Below are positions 44,861-53,803 of a DNA stretch of 64,000 nucleotides, piece after piece; positions within the stretch are counted from its first letter, which is position 1; each line of letters opens with the position of its first letter. The translations under genes were made by a program, and so were the position numbers. The stretch is taken from NCBI RefSeq assembly GCF_003955665.1, contig NZ_RXHU01000015.1:186001-250000 (forward strand), given 5' to 3'. The DNA is from Paenibacillus whitsoniae. Lineage in GTDB: Bacteria > Bacillota > Bacilli > Paenibacillales > NBRC-103111. A model generated the notes under the pieces. That model did not search any database. It was not told the origin of the DNA and was given only the letters and a program-made list of their open reading frames with translations.

Positions 44861-45904
44861 TCAAGATACGGCCACCGGGATGTCCACAACCTGCTTCAGC
44901 TCCTGCGATTTCGTACCTGCAAGAATAACCTGAAGGGCTGAATAGCCGTCTTCCCCCGTAATGGCATGTCCTTCTCCCGACAAGATTCCATCGACAAAAT
45001 GGCGGATAATCCCTGAATCGTGCTGCTGCCCCGGCGAATTCGTTTGCATAGCACCCAGTTCGTAGCACTCGCGCGAGCCGTCCGTGTACTGGGCGATGAC
45101 GCCGAACACCAGATCTGTCCCGATGCTCAAGGCCCCTTTCTCACAATAAAAGACGGTCGCGTTCGTCTCTTGGGCATAGTTGGTCCAACTCGCCGTTAAG
45201 GAGCCTGCCACCCCGTTCGCCGTCCGCAACAGCAGCATCGCATGATCGTCTACATTCGTCCGCTTATGTACCGTGGAGCAGAACGCCCCTACCTCACAAA
45301 AGCGATCCTCCAGCAGCCACTGAATCAGATCGACTTTATGGATGCCTAAATCGCCCAGCGCCCCAGAGAAAGCGTGCTCCTGGCTGAAAAACCAGCTGTT
45401 GGTGCCATCCACGCTCCAATGCTCCGGCCCCGAATGACTGAAGGTTGTGGTGAAGCTCAGCACCTTGCCGAGTCTGCCGCTCTGCAAAAGTTCCTTCGCT
45501 TTGCGGTGCACCGGCATTAATCGTTGGTTATGGCCCACCATCAGAAAGACCTGCTGCTCGCGCGCGGTGGCGATCATCATCCGGGCCTCTTCCAGCGTCG
45601 TCGCCATCGGCTTCTCCACCAGCACGTGAAGCCCCCGCTTCATCGCCTCTATGGATACCGAACTGTGCAGTCGATTCGGCACACAAACGGAAACCGCCTC
45701 AATGCCTTCATGCTGCAGCAATTCCTGGTGCGTTTCGTAAGCATGCGGGATTCCGTGACTATCAGCAATCGCTTGCGCCCTGGCCAGGTTGGGATCGCAG
45801 ACTGCTACAATGTCAACCGCGCTGTGAGCCAAATATTCCGGCAAATGACGCCGCTGCGAAATGGCTCCGCAGCCGATGAGTCCGACTTTCAAGCTTCTCT
45901 TCAT
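44861..45904 (-). CDS. Gfo/Idh/MocA-family oxidoreductase
   Basis: 347 residues. The N-terminal Rossmann fold begins VGLIGCGAISQRRHLPEYL, and the conserved EKPMATT motif binds cofactor and substrate. GIHKVDLIQWLL supplies the Asp/His typical of the catalytic region, and the C-terminal alpha/beta domain matches the family. These cytoplasmic enzymes oxidise or reduce sugars, inositols or uronic acid derivatives with NAD(P). Its gene lies 10 bp after an MDR dehydrogenase gene, so the two probably act in sequence on a sugar brought in by the adjacent transporter. Substrate not deducible. Confidence 0.9.
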   Translation of the reverse strand: MKRSLKVGLIGCGAISQRRHLPEYLAHSAVDIVAVCDPNLARAQAIADSHGIPHAYETHQELLQHEGIEAVSVCVPNRLHSSVSIEAMKRGLHVLVEKPMATTLEEARMMIATAREQQVFLMVGHNQRLMPVHRKAKELLQSGRLGKVLSFTTTFSHSGPEHWSVDGTNSWFFSQEHAFSGALGDLGIHKVDLIQWLLEDRFCEVGAFCSTVHKRTNVDDHAMLLLRTANGVAGSLTASWTNYAQETNATVFYCEKGALSIGTDLVFGVIAQYTDGSRECYELGAMQTNSPGQQHDSGIIRHFVDGILSGEGHAITGEDGYSALQVILAGTKSQELKQVVDIPVAVS

Positions 45905-45914
45905 GGCGCTCCCC

Positions 45915-46922
45915 TCAGCTTTCTTTCCCCAGTGTTGTCCAGTCGAAGAGAACGCCCATGGCAGAACTCCGATTATGTACGAGCAAATCGTACGCTTGCG
46001 GCGCTTCCAGCGGTGAGAAGTGATGCGTAACTAACGGCTTGACATCCATTCTGCTCTGCAGCAAGTACGTCAAGAAAAGATCCGCCATGTCCGGGTGATG
46101 CCAACCTTTGAAGTTCATTCCGGCGTGAATGCCCAGGATGGAGACGGAATTGGACACCACATTGCGTCCCATTTCCTGCATGGATGGGGTCGCCGTATCT
46201 CCCAGTAGAACGACGCGCCCCAGGGGTTTAACCAACTGCGTAGCTTGAGCCAATACAGCGGGATGACCCGTAATGTCAAACACCACATCCAGCATTTGCC
46301 CCTTGGTCTGCTCTGCGATTTGGGCATGGGCCTTCCCGGCATCCATCGCCATCCGATGAATGCCGGGCTTGTCCGCGACCAACTGGACGCGGCTCTCAGC
46401 CGGATCTATTGCATAAATCTCTTTGACGCCGGAGAGATACAGATACTGCGTTACCAGCTGACCGAGGAGTCCAAGCCCGATCACGCCGACCGTTTCTCCA
46501 AGAGACAGCTCGGCTCGTCTTACGCCGAGCTGTGTCGTTTTGGACAGATTGATCCAGACCCCTTGTTCCGGGGAAACCTCATTTGGCAGTAATACAGCAT
46601 GATCCGCCACTGCCTTGAAATACTGTGTGTGCGGGCTTTCGATAAAGACGCGATCCCCTTTTTGAAACTTCCGAACCCCTGTCCCTACTTCGAGCACTTC
46701 CGCCACCATCGAATACCCCGGGTGAAAAGGATACTGCACCCAACTCGACCAATTGGTACCCGCGTCGAAAACGCCGCGCAAGCATTGAAGCTCTGTTCCC
46801 GTGCTAATCATTGAACAAATGGCTGCGCATAAAATCTCATTCTCTCCCAGCGCGGCGTCAAAGACCTCCGTACTGATCTCCACTTTCATCTTTTCCGAAA
46901 AAACGATGCGGATTGCTTCCAT
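45915..46922 (-). CDS. Medium-chain (MDR) alcohol dehydrogenase-like protein lacking the zinc ligands
   Basis: 335 residues from ATG 46922, which has AAGGAGG 8 bases upstream; starts further upstream have no ribosome site. The GroES-like N-domain and the Rossmann domain (VGVIGLGLLGQL) are clear. The catalytic-zinc Cys position of the usual GxCxTD motif reads CSMISTGTEL, GHE is replaced by HPGYS, and the four-Cys structural-zinc loop is absent. It therefore belongs to the zinc-independent MDR branch, often annotated as threonine dehydrogenase-like or BchC-like. It forms an operon with the Gfo/Idh gene and follows an AraC regulator gene. Confidence 0.87.
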   Translation of the reverse strand: MEAIRIVFSEKMKVEISTEVFDAALGENEILCAAICSMISTGTELQCLRGVFDAGTNWSSWVQYPFHPGYSMVAEVLEVGTGVRKFQKGDRVFIESPHTQYFKAVADHAVLLPNEVSPEQGVWINLSKTTQLGVRRAELSLGETVGVIGLGLLGQLVTQYLYLSGVKEIYAIDPAESRVQLVADKPGIHRMAMDAGKAHAQIAEQTKGQMLDVVFDITGHPAVLAQATQLVKPLGRVVLLGDTATPSMQEMGRNVVSNSVSILGIHAGMNFKGWHHPDMADLFLTYLLQSRMDVKPLVTHHFSPLEAPQAYDLLVHNRSSAMGVLFDWTTLGKES

Positions 46923-47041
46923 AGACATAGCCTCCTTGATGGGGAATCTTTTCCCATACCTTAAGTGTAAAGGGGGCATCATCCGGAAAACAGGGCAAAC
47001 GTTTGTTGAAGTTTAACACTTTTACAGGTCTACTCTATCAT

Positions 47042-47884
47042 TTACATCAAGCTAACAAACAGCTCTCGATATTGGCGAGGAGATATCCCCGTATACTTTT
47101 TAAAAAGCCGCGTGAAGGTTTGGATATCGTTAAAGCCCAGCCATTCGCTGATTTCGGTAATGTTCATTTCATGCGCTTCCAGCAACGCTTTGGCTTTCGA
47201 AATTTTGATTTCCCGATGCAGCATAATCGGCGACTTGCCGAAGGTTTCTTTAAAATAATTGCTGACATAGGTCGGATTCATATGCAGTTCCGCGGCCAGA
47301 TCGGCGAGTGAAAGCGAGGCTTCGGGTTGCGAAACAATTTTCAATAGTATGGATAAAAACCGATGAGATGGCCGGCTCTCCATAACGGTTTTCACACTGC
47401 CCAGCGCATTATCCAGCAGCAAATAGAGCAGTTCAAGCGACTTGGCCTTCTGTAGAATGATCGCAGGCAGATGCCCTTTTCTGGACATGGACAGCATGAG
47501 CTCATCAAATGCATCTTCGAACTTTTTAGGATTTTTTAAAGTATAGATATACGGAATTTGTAGAAATGGCAGCACATCCACCACATTCTGGATGTTGTAG
47601 GTAAAGTGCCACCATAGGAATTCCGTTTCCTCGTCGCTATCTTTGTACTGATCATGCTCCAGGTGCGGGGGGATGAAGATAACCGTACCCGGGTTCAGCG
47701 TATATACCTCCTCTTGCACTTTCAATTTGGCTGAGCCTTTTCTGATATAGGTCATCATATAGAAGTCTTGTAACGTTCGATTGCGATAGTTCATCTCGAC
47801 ACGGTTGTGGCTGTCGAATTTCAGAATTTTTAATTCGGCTGTTTCCAGGAGTAGAGAGATTAGATCAGTTTGCACGCGTGCCAC
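47042..47884 (-). CDS. AraC-family transcriptional regulator with cupin sensor domain
   Basis: 280 residues. The N-terminal ~120 residues form the AraC-type beta-barrel ligand pocket (LNPGTVIFIPPHLEHDQYK). The C-terminal ~95 residues carry the double helix-turn-helix (LADLAAELHMNPTYVSNYFK and NDIQTFTRLFKKYTG). It is cytoplasmic, so it senses an imported sugar. It sits 119 bp upstream of the two oxidoreductase genes on the same strand and is their most likely regulator. Confidence 0.88.
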   Translation of the reverse strand: MARVQTDLISLLLETAELKILKFDSHNRVEMNYRNRTLQDFYMMTYIRKGSAKLKVQEEVYTLNPGTVIFIPPHLEHDQYKDSDEETEFLWWHFTYNIQNVVDVLPFLQIPYIYTLKNPKKFEDAFDELMLSMSRKGHLPAIILQKAKSLELLYLLLDNALGSVKTVMESRPSHRFLSILLKIVSQPEASLSLADLAAELHMNPTYVSNYFKETFGKSPIMLHREIKISKAKALLEAHEMNITEISEWLGFNDIQTFTRLFKKYTGISPRQYRELFVSLM

Positions 47885-47940
47885 TTCCTTCTTACAGGAT
47901 CTAGCCTGATTATATCCGAATGGAGGCGGCTATACTACGA

Positions 47941-49143
47941 TCATCTACCAGACGGAACCGCGATAGGACTTCCCGCATTCATCCCGGTGTCCCCCAGCCT
48001 CACTTTAACCGTTAAGGAGACCTTCGCCTGCGAGAATAGCTCATCCCAGTCATCCGACCATCGCTTCCATAGCCCCGGTGATTTCCGTTGGAGCTGCTGC
48101 CCCGCTAACAAAACGTCCGCCTTCAATTGCTGTACCTTCTCCACGGCCTTCATGGTTTCCTTCCAGATGGTTTGCTCAACCCGGCCGATGAAACGTCGGT
48201 GCTCCTCTTTCGTGAGGACGCTGGAACAGCTCATCTCCCCAACCTTGCCGTCAATTTCGAGATGAATCGCAATGAACGGCTTTCCCTCAAGTGCGGATAC
48301 ATGAAGCTTTGACTTCGCTTTGTTAATCCAAAATGAATCGCCTTTCGGTTCGGGTTCTTTCTCATTTTCATCTTGACATGGCACTGTCGCAAGCCCTTCT
48401 TTCAATTCGTTGCGAATCATGAGGATATTATCCGCCATCTGAGCAGGCACAAATCCTTCATCAATTTTCCCACTCGGAAAGCGCAGCATATCCATGCTAT
48501 CAATCGTGAGTACCAAATGTTCTTGATTAAGCAGCTGAAGATGAGGCAGCAATGTCACTGAACCCGGCGATTGTGCCTGGATAGACAGATCCAGCAAGGA
48601 TAATCTTGAGGCTGTTCCCGTAAGTGCATTCGACATTTCCTCAACGGTCTTCATCTGTTGGCCGATCGTATTTTCAATCAGCGGATCGACGAGAAGAAAG
48701 CGGCCTGCCTCGCCCTCTGTCGTCATCACCGTCACGGCTCCTCTGGGTCCCTGTGAACGTGAGAAGAAGTCGAGAATCTCTCCGATGTTGTTCCGGCGAG
48801 CGGTCCGCTCTCCAATGAGGAGCGCACGCATGTGGCTCCACTGCAGCTTCCTCCCCAGTTTCTCGGAGATATGGGCGGAAGCCTGCGAGATGGTCGTGGC
48901 TTCACTGGAGAACGTAAGGTAGGAGATCCCCTTTGTCGCTTTGTTATTCCTCGATTCGGACGAGCCGGGACGATAGATCTGTGCGGTGACGCGATACCCT
49001 CCATGTTCCGCCTGATCAATGGCGACAGCCTGAACGAACCCCCAATCCGTCAGTTCATTATTATCCCAGCAGCCACTCAGCACCATCATGGTTAGCCCGC
49101 ATACTGCAAAGCGTATTCCCAGACGCACATAACGCGTAATCAT
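47941..49143 (-). CDS. Spore germinant-receptor C subunit, Ger(x)C lipoprotein
   Basis: 400 residues with a lipoprotein signal (lipobox LSGC, Cys 25) followed by WDNNELTDWGFVQAVAIDQA, the hallmark of GerAC/GerKC-type proteins. The C-terminal helical Ger(x)C domain is present (KTVEEM region to the end). It would be lipid-anchored to the outer face of the spore inner membrane as part of an A/B/C germinant receptor. It starts 9 bp after the A-subunit gene. Some differences from typical length are small. Confidence 0.93.
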   Translation of the reverse strand: MITRYVRLGIRFAVCGLTMMVLSGCWDNNELTDWGFVQAVAIDQAEHGGYRVTAQIYRPGSSESRNNKATKGISYLTFSSEATTISQASAHISEKLGRKLQWSHMRALLIGERTARRNNIGEILDFFSRSQGPRGAVTVMTTEGEAGRFLLVDPLIENTIGQQMKTVEEMSNALTGTASRLSLLDLSIQAQSPGSVTLLPHLQLLNQEHLVLTIDSMDMLRFPSGKIDEGFVPAQMADNILMIRNELKEGLATVPCQDENEKEPEPKGDSFWINKAKSKLHVSALEGKPFIAIHLEIDGKVGEMSCSSVLTKEEHRRFIGRVEQTIWKETMKAVEKVQQLKADVLLAGQQLQRKSPGLWKRWSDDWDELFSQAKVSLTVKVRLGDTGMNAGSPIAVPSGR

Positions 49144-49152
49144 GCCATTTTC

Positions 49153-50664
49153 TCACTTCTTTCTTCGAGGTGACTCCGAGCTGAGCAAGCGGCGATTGCG
49201 AGGGGATTTCAAAAAATTCCGAAGCGGAGCACGCACGACAATATCCCGTAAATCCCTGGCCTTAAATGGCGCGAGTGATGTTAAATAGGGCTGACCTAAC
49301 GTTTGCAAGCAAGTCAAATGCAACAGGGTTAGCAGAAAAATGATCATTAATCCAAACCCGCCAAGGAAGGTGGCTGCTACCATATATGGAAAACGGAGAA
49401 TACGAATGGCAATGGCAACATCGTAATGCGGAATTGCGAATGAAGCGATTCCTGTAAAAGCCACAACGATGACCATAATGGGAGAGGCAATCTTGGCTGT
49501 TATTGCAGCTTGTCCAATAACAAGCGCACCCACGATACTAACTGCGGAGCCAACTGGCCGCGGCAGGCGAATCCCCGCTTCGCGCAGCAATTCGAACGAC
49601 ACTTCCATAATTAAGGCTTCCACAAAAGCGGGGAATGGTATGCCTTCACGTGTATCCAGAATGGCTAGCAATAACACCGAGGGGATTAATTCCGGATGGA
49701 ACGTGGACAAGGCAATATAGATGCTCGGCAGGGTAAGCGCAATGAAAAAAGCCATTAGACGCAAAATCCGAATCATAGAGGCAAACAGCGTACGGACGTA
49801 GTAATCCTCGCCTGTACTAAAAAAATCAACAAAAAAAGCCGGCGCAATTAAGACCATTGGCGTATTGTCAACCAGCACGGCAATTTTCCCATCCATTAAA
49901 GCAGCCGCGATGGCATCCGTTCGTTCCGTATAGCGGTATTGTGGAAAGGGCGTATAGGCAGAGTCCTGCGTCAACTCCTCAACGTAAGACGTTTCAGGAA
50001 TATCGTACTGCTCTATTCCTTCGATGCGACTGCGAAATTCCTCAAGAATTTCAGGGAGTATTACACCTTCTAAGTAACAAAAGGCGATGGTTGTCTTAAC
50101 CGTCACTCCCGCGTTCAGAAATTCGATTTTCAATCGCGGCGTCTGGAGGCGCTGCCGGATCATCCCCAAGTTGATATTGATCGACTCAACCGTTCCTTCA
50201 CGCGGCCCCTGGACCACGGGCTCACTGATGGGTTCTTTCACTTGTCGCTTATCGAAGGTAGGAGCTTTGCAAGCAACCGCACTTCCCCACCCATCAAAAA
50301 CCATGACGATTTGCCCCTGCAAGACAAGATCCACAGCTGAATTTACCTCGGAAACAATCGAAAAACCTTGCGATGACGCCCCAAATTTGCTGAAAAAGTT
50401 CGCAATATCTTCAGGATCAAGCGTAGAGGGATCTGCCGATTGTACAGTAGCGAGGTCATTCATCACCTTGACTAAAAGGCTGTCACTATCCTCTTTAACT
50501 AAAGAGCGGCAGTACACCACCAACGCCGTATAGACCAGATTACTTCCATACTTTCGCTGTTCGAATACAACGTCCTGGCAATTCAAGAATGCTTGTTCTA
50601 AACTGGCTTGATTGAGCCGAAGATTTGCGTCAAGTAAGGAAGGATGATCACCTGTCAAAGTCAT
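49153..50664 (-). CDS. Spore germinant-receptor A subunit (GerA/GerKA family)
   Basis: 503 residues. The N-terminal cytoplasmic domain contains GSNLVYTALVVYCRSL and the conserved TESVNI-like region; the membrane part has about five helices, with PTFDKRQVKEPISEPVVQGPREG before it and the family loop GIPFPAFVEALIMEVSFELLREAG. These are standard GerA signatures. The ATG overlaps the B-subunit stop codon (ATGA at 50661-50664), so translation is coupled. Basic C-terminal tail is cytoplasmic. Confidence 0.94.
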   Translation of the reverse strand: MTLTGDHPSLLDANLRLNQASLEQAFLNCQDVVFEQRKYGSNLVYTALVVYCRSLVKEDSDSLLVKVMNDLATVQSADPSTLDPEDIANFFSKFGASSQGFSIVSEVNSAVDLVLQGQIVMVFDGWGSAVACKAPTFDKRQVKEPISEPVVQGPREGTVESININLGMIRQRLQTPRLKIEFLNAGVTVKTTIAFCYLEGVILPEILEEFRSRIEGIEQYDIPETSYVEELTQDSAYTPFPQYRYTERTDAIAAALMDGKIAVLVDNTPMVLIAPAFFVDFFSTGEDYYVRTLFASMIRILRLMAFFIALTLPSIYIALSTFHPELIPSVLLLAILDTREGIPFPAFVEALIMEVSFELLREAGIRLPRPVGSAVSIVGALVIGQAAITAKIASPIMVIVVAFTGIASFAIPHYDVAIAIRILRFPYMVAATFLGGFGLMIIFLLTLLHLTCLQTLGQPYLTSLAPFKARDLRDIVVRAPLRNFLKSPRNRRLLSSESPRRKK

Positions 50665-51782
50665 GTCCCCCTCTCCCTCAGATGGTTGGAATCCCCGCCT
50701 CTAATCCATGTCAGCACCGTCAGGATAAAAATAAATGTGCACCCCACGGCGATAACCGTAAATGGCCATATCGTATACACTTGGTACTGAAAATCAGCCG
50801 GTCCCGAAAATAATGTGAGCGAAAGCATCGTACATAGTAAGGCTATCGGATAAATATAGGCGTCGGATCGGTTTGCACGGGTTAAACGGACCAACAGCTT
50901 ATTTAACGCTATCAGATATAACGTCGCTTTCATGTAGGATCCCACAATAATCGCGATGCCCACGATCGCTTCGATGCGCACATTGTTTCCATTTACTTGT
51001 ATGTTGCTGGCAAGTTGATAGAGCGAGTAGCTGAGATGGCCTGAAGCCGGGCCGAAAGCAACAATGGTGCAAAGGGTAGCAGCAACCATCGTCGCCCCGG
51101 TTAGCGAGAATGCGAAAAACAGTCTTCGATACAAGATTTTCGCCTGATCCTTTGGAGCGTAGGACAGAAGGATCGGAAACAGACACACTTCCCCAAAAGG
51201 AAAGCCGGCTGCAACAAAAAAGCCATGAAGCAGATCTCCAATTCCTTTATCCGGGATCGGCAGCAACCTTCCCCAGTCATATATCGGAAATGCGATTAGC
51301 AATATGACTAACGTGAAAATAAACATGACAGGAACAAGCAGCATGAACATACGAGCAGCGATAACGATCCCCGCTCTCGCGGTCAACGCGGACACAAGCA
51401 AACTAATGGAACAAAAGATATAGAACGGCGTCTTGGGCATCATACTGCTCACGAAAAAATCTCCAATCCCCGTTACAATGGCAGAGATGGCGAAAAGCAG
51501 CATCACGATAATTGGCAGCATGACAAGTACGGTTGGCACGCCGCCAATAAGCTTGCGGCAGTATTCAATGAGTTCTATACCGCCGTGGCGGTGGTGCAGA
51601 TAAAGAGTGCATGTCAGTACGAGGACACCAAACCCATACGCGCCAATTAGGGATAACCACGCAGAGTTCCCGGAGAATCCAACAAGCGGCGTGGGGATAT
51701 AAATAATGGCAGACCCCATCGTTACGGCGATTAACAGGTTCGCCATCTGCCCTGTCGTCAGAATGGGGGGGCGATTTTTCAT
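50661..51782 (-). CDS. Spore germinant-receptor B subunit (GerAB/GerKB, APC-type membrane protein)
   Basis: 373 residues with about ten membrane helices, as in the spore-permease (GerAB/ArcD/ProY) family. The first helix region reads QMANLLIAVTMGSAIIYIP, and a later FPFGEVCLFPILLSY helix is family-typical. B subunits bind the germinant. It precedes the A gene here, whereas A usually comes first. Confidence 0.93.
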   Translation of the reverse strand: MKNRPPILTTGQMANLLIAVTMGSAIIYIPTPLVGFSGNSAWLSLIGAYGFGVLVLTCTLYLHHRHGGIELIEYCRKLIGGVPTVLVMLPIIVMLLFAISAIVTGIGDFFVSSMMPKTPFYIFCSISLLVSALTARAGIVIAARMFMLLVPVMFIFTLVILLIAFPIYDWGRLLPIPDKGIGDLLHGFFVAAGFPFGEVCLFPILLSYAPKDQAKILYRRLFFAFSLTGATMVAATLCTIVAFGPASGHLSYSLYQLASNIQVNGNNVRIEAIVGIAIIVGSYMKATLYLIALNKLLVRLTRANRSDAYIYPIALLCTMLSLTLFSGPADFQYQVYTIWPFTVIAVGCTFIFILTVLTWIRGGDSNHLRERGT

Positions 51783-51798
51783 AGGTCATCTCCGTTCT

Positions 51799-52053
51799 TT
51801 AGGAGCCGTTGAAGGATGTGAACAGTTGGATGATGGCATCTGCGGGAGATCCGTACATCCGCTCCAAGATATCACCGGGACCCAGCCACGCCGGATGGTA
51901 CAAAAACAAGATCATTAGATAAAGGGAGGGAGAAGCAATGACAAGGCTCCATGCCAACGCTTTTCGCTCTGTCTTATGCCAGTCTCGTCCATAGAAGACA
52001 AGATATAGCGTGATTAGCAGCAAAAGAAATGCGTATTCCGCCATGAACTGCAC
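51799..52053 (-). CDS. Small two-helix membrane protein, candidate germinant-receptor D subunit
   Basis: 84 residues with two predicted membrane helices (about 5-22 and 34-52) and a short acidic C-terminal tail. It is the first gene of the germinant-receptor operon, 16 bp upstream of the B gene. D subunits of about this size with two membrane segments are known beside some Bacillus receptor operons, where they modulate germination. Sequence alone does not prove membership, but size, topology and position fit. AGGGAGAGG lies before the ATG. Confidence 0.65.
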   Translation of the reverse strand: MQFMAEYAFLLLLITLYLVFYGRDWHKTERKALAWSLVIASPSLYLMILFLYHPAWLGPGDILERMYGSPADAIIQLFTSFNGS

Positions 52054-52099
52054 CTCTCCCTTTTACAGATATGGTTAGGATGTCATTTATACCCAGCAT

Positions 52100-52975
52100 T
52101 CATTCATTTTTATCAAATATACCTGCCCCATCCGCCGAATGAAGAAAGCGCCGAAACCAGTCGATGACTTCTTCCCTCATGATATTCGGCCGCTCGCTTC
52201 CTTCGTAGACGGTCTCATGTCCACGGCCGTCGTACTCGATGTAACGATACCGCTCCGGCATCTCCTTATAAAGCTCCTTCAGATACTCGTTGAGTTTACG
52301 TACGCCGCCAACCGGCACAACCGGATCGGCATTGCCGTTCTGTACAAGCAAGGCTACGGGAGGTATTACCTCATAATTACGCAGAGGGCTGTGCCGCAAG
52401 ATCTCCTCTTGCAAGTCTGATTCAAGCTCCTGGAACGGGAGGCTGTGCCCCCATGTATCCGTAAGATCCGGGGACGCTACGAGGGGCGCAGCAGCCTTAA
52501 TCCTTTTTTCTCGCGTGATTGCGACGAATGAGACAAACCCGCCTTGCGAAATCCCTGAAATACCCACGCGTTCGGCATCCGCTCTCTCATCCATCTGCAA
52601 GTCATCGATTATCGCTGAAATATCATCCACGGTATCGAGCAGCATTTGAAGATATAAACGTTTGTACATCGCACGATTGAAAAAAGTTTCATTAAAATGC
52701 TCCAATCGGCGTCTGCCGTGGAATCTGGCATCCACCAGAACAGTGAAAAAACCCGCTTGGGCAAGCGGTAATCCGATCGGTAACATGGATGTCGCATCGC
52801 CCGTCGTGCCATGATTCAAGAACACAACAGGCAGCTTCGTCGCACCTTTCGGGTAACACAAAAGTACCGGAACCTGCCGATCTGTCAGGATATGACTTTC
52901 GATCACAAGTTCATGACCCTTTGTCTCAAGCGAGTCAAGATGATGCTGGATTTCTTCAGACATTTTGTTTGTCAT
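52100..52975 (-). CDS. Alpha/beta-hydrolase (dienelactone-hydrolase/esterase type)
   Basis: 291 residues, cytoplasmic. The oxyanion region is VVFLNHGTTGD, the nucleophile elbow is GISGISQGGFVSF with its Ser in GISQGG, the acid Asp is near NGNADPVVPVGG, and the catalytic His is near YDGRGHETVYEG. It lies 27 bp after the 3-hydroxybutyrate dehydrogenase gene on the same strand, so it could release 3-hydroxybutyrate from esters or oligomers. That role is inferred from position; YitV-like general esterases have similar sequences. Confidence 0.82.
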   Translation of the reverse strand: MTNKMSEEIQHHLDSLETKGHELVIESHILTDRQVPVLLCYPKGATKLPVVFLNHGTTGDATSMLPIGLPLAQAGFFTVLVDARFHGRRRLEHFNETFFNRAMYKRLYLQMLLDTVDDISAIIDDLQMDERADAERVGISGISQGGFVSFVAITREKRIKAAAPLVASPDLTDTWGHSLPFQELESDLQEEILRHSPLRNYEVIPPVALLVQNGNADPVVPVGGVRKLNEYLKELYKEMPERYRYIEYDGRGHETVYEGSERPNIMREEVIDWFRRFLHSADGAGIFDKNE

Positions 52976-53002
52976 AAAAACACTGCTCCTTCCGCCATAA
53001 AA

Positions 53003-53788
53003 TTATTGAGCCGTATATCCGCCGTCCAGCAGTAAGGTTGCCCCCGTAACTCCTCTCAATCTATCGCTTGCAATAAGAACAGCATAATCCGCCACCTCCT
53101 CTACAGAAAGCAACCGATGTTGCGGCACTAACGGAAGGATAACCTCTTCCAAGACGTGTTCCACTTCTACGCTGCGCGTGCGAGCCAGATCCTCAAGCTG
53201 CCCTCTGACGAGAGGCGTATCAACATAGCCAGGGCATAGGGCATTTACCGTAATGCCGTCCTTGGCGCCTTCCAGCGCAGCCACCTTGGTCAGCCCAATC
53301 AAGCCATGCTTCGCACTATTATAGGCCGATTTGCCGGCGAAACCAACAACACCGTTAATGGAAGCCATATTAATAATCCGCCCATCCCCTTGCAGCTTCA
53401 TAACCGGAAATGCGTGTTTGATACAAATAAAAGCGCCGGTCAGCATCACCTTGATTAATGTTTCAAACATTTCTACAGGAAAATCCTCAATTGGGGCTAC
53501 ATGCTGGAGCCCCGCATTATTTATTAAAATATGAATGGCGCCATATTCACTAACCACCCTGCTCACCACAGTGCGAACCTCGTCTTCACGGGTCACATCG
53601 CATTTCATGCCTACAGCCTGGCCGCCATCGTCTCGTATTGCTGCCGCCGCCGCTTGCGCGCTTTCTTCCCTTATATCGGTGAGAATAACTGCAGCGCCTT
53701 CTTTCGCAAAGCTACGAGCGATCCCGTAGCCGATCCCGCTCCCTGCCCCTGTTATCCAAGCCACTTTCTGATGGAGCAAATGACTCAT
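53003..53788 (-). CDS. 3-hydroxybutyrate dehydrogenase (SDR family)
   Basis: 261 residues. The cofactor motif TGAGSGIG is at 13-20, the catalytic Ser143, Tyr156 and Lys160 are in place (MASINGVVGFAGKSAYNSAK), and the C-terminal LLLDGGYTAQ ending is typical of bacterial D-3-hydroxybutyrate dehydrogenases. It would oxidise 3-hydroxybutyrate to acetoacetate with NAD+. Neighbouring genes encode the next two steps. AAAGGGAGG precedes the ATG. Confidence 0.9.
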   Translation of the reverse strand: MSHLLHQKVAWITGAGSGIGYGIARSFAKEGAAVILTDIREESAQAAAAAIRDDGGQAVGMKCDVTREDEVRTVVSRVVSEYGAIHILINNAGLQHVAPIEDFPVEMFETLIKVMLTGAFICIKHAFPVMKLQGDGRIINMASINGVVGFAGKSAYNSAKHGLIGLTKVAALEGAKDGITVNALCPGYVDTPLVRGQLEDLARTRSVEVEHVLEEVILPLVPQHRLLSVEEVADYAVLIASDRLRGVTGATLLLDGGYTAQ

Positions 53789-53803
53789 GCGTTTTCCTCC
53801 CTT

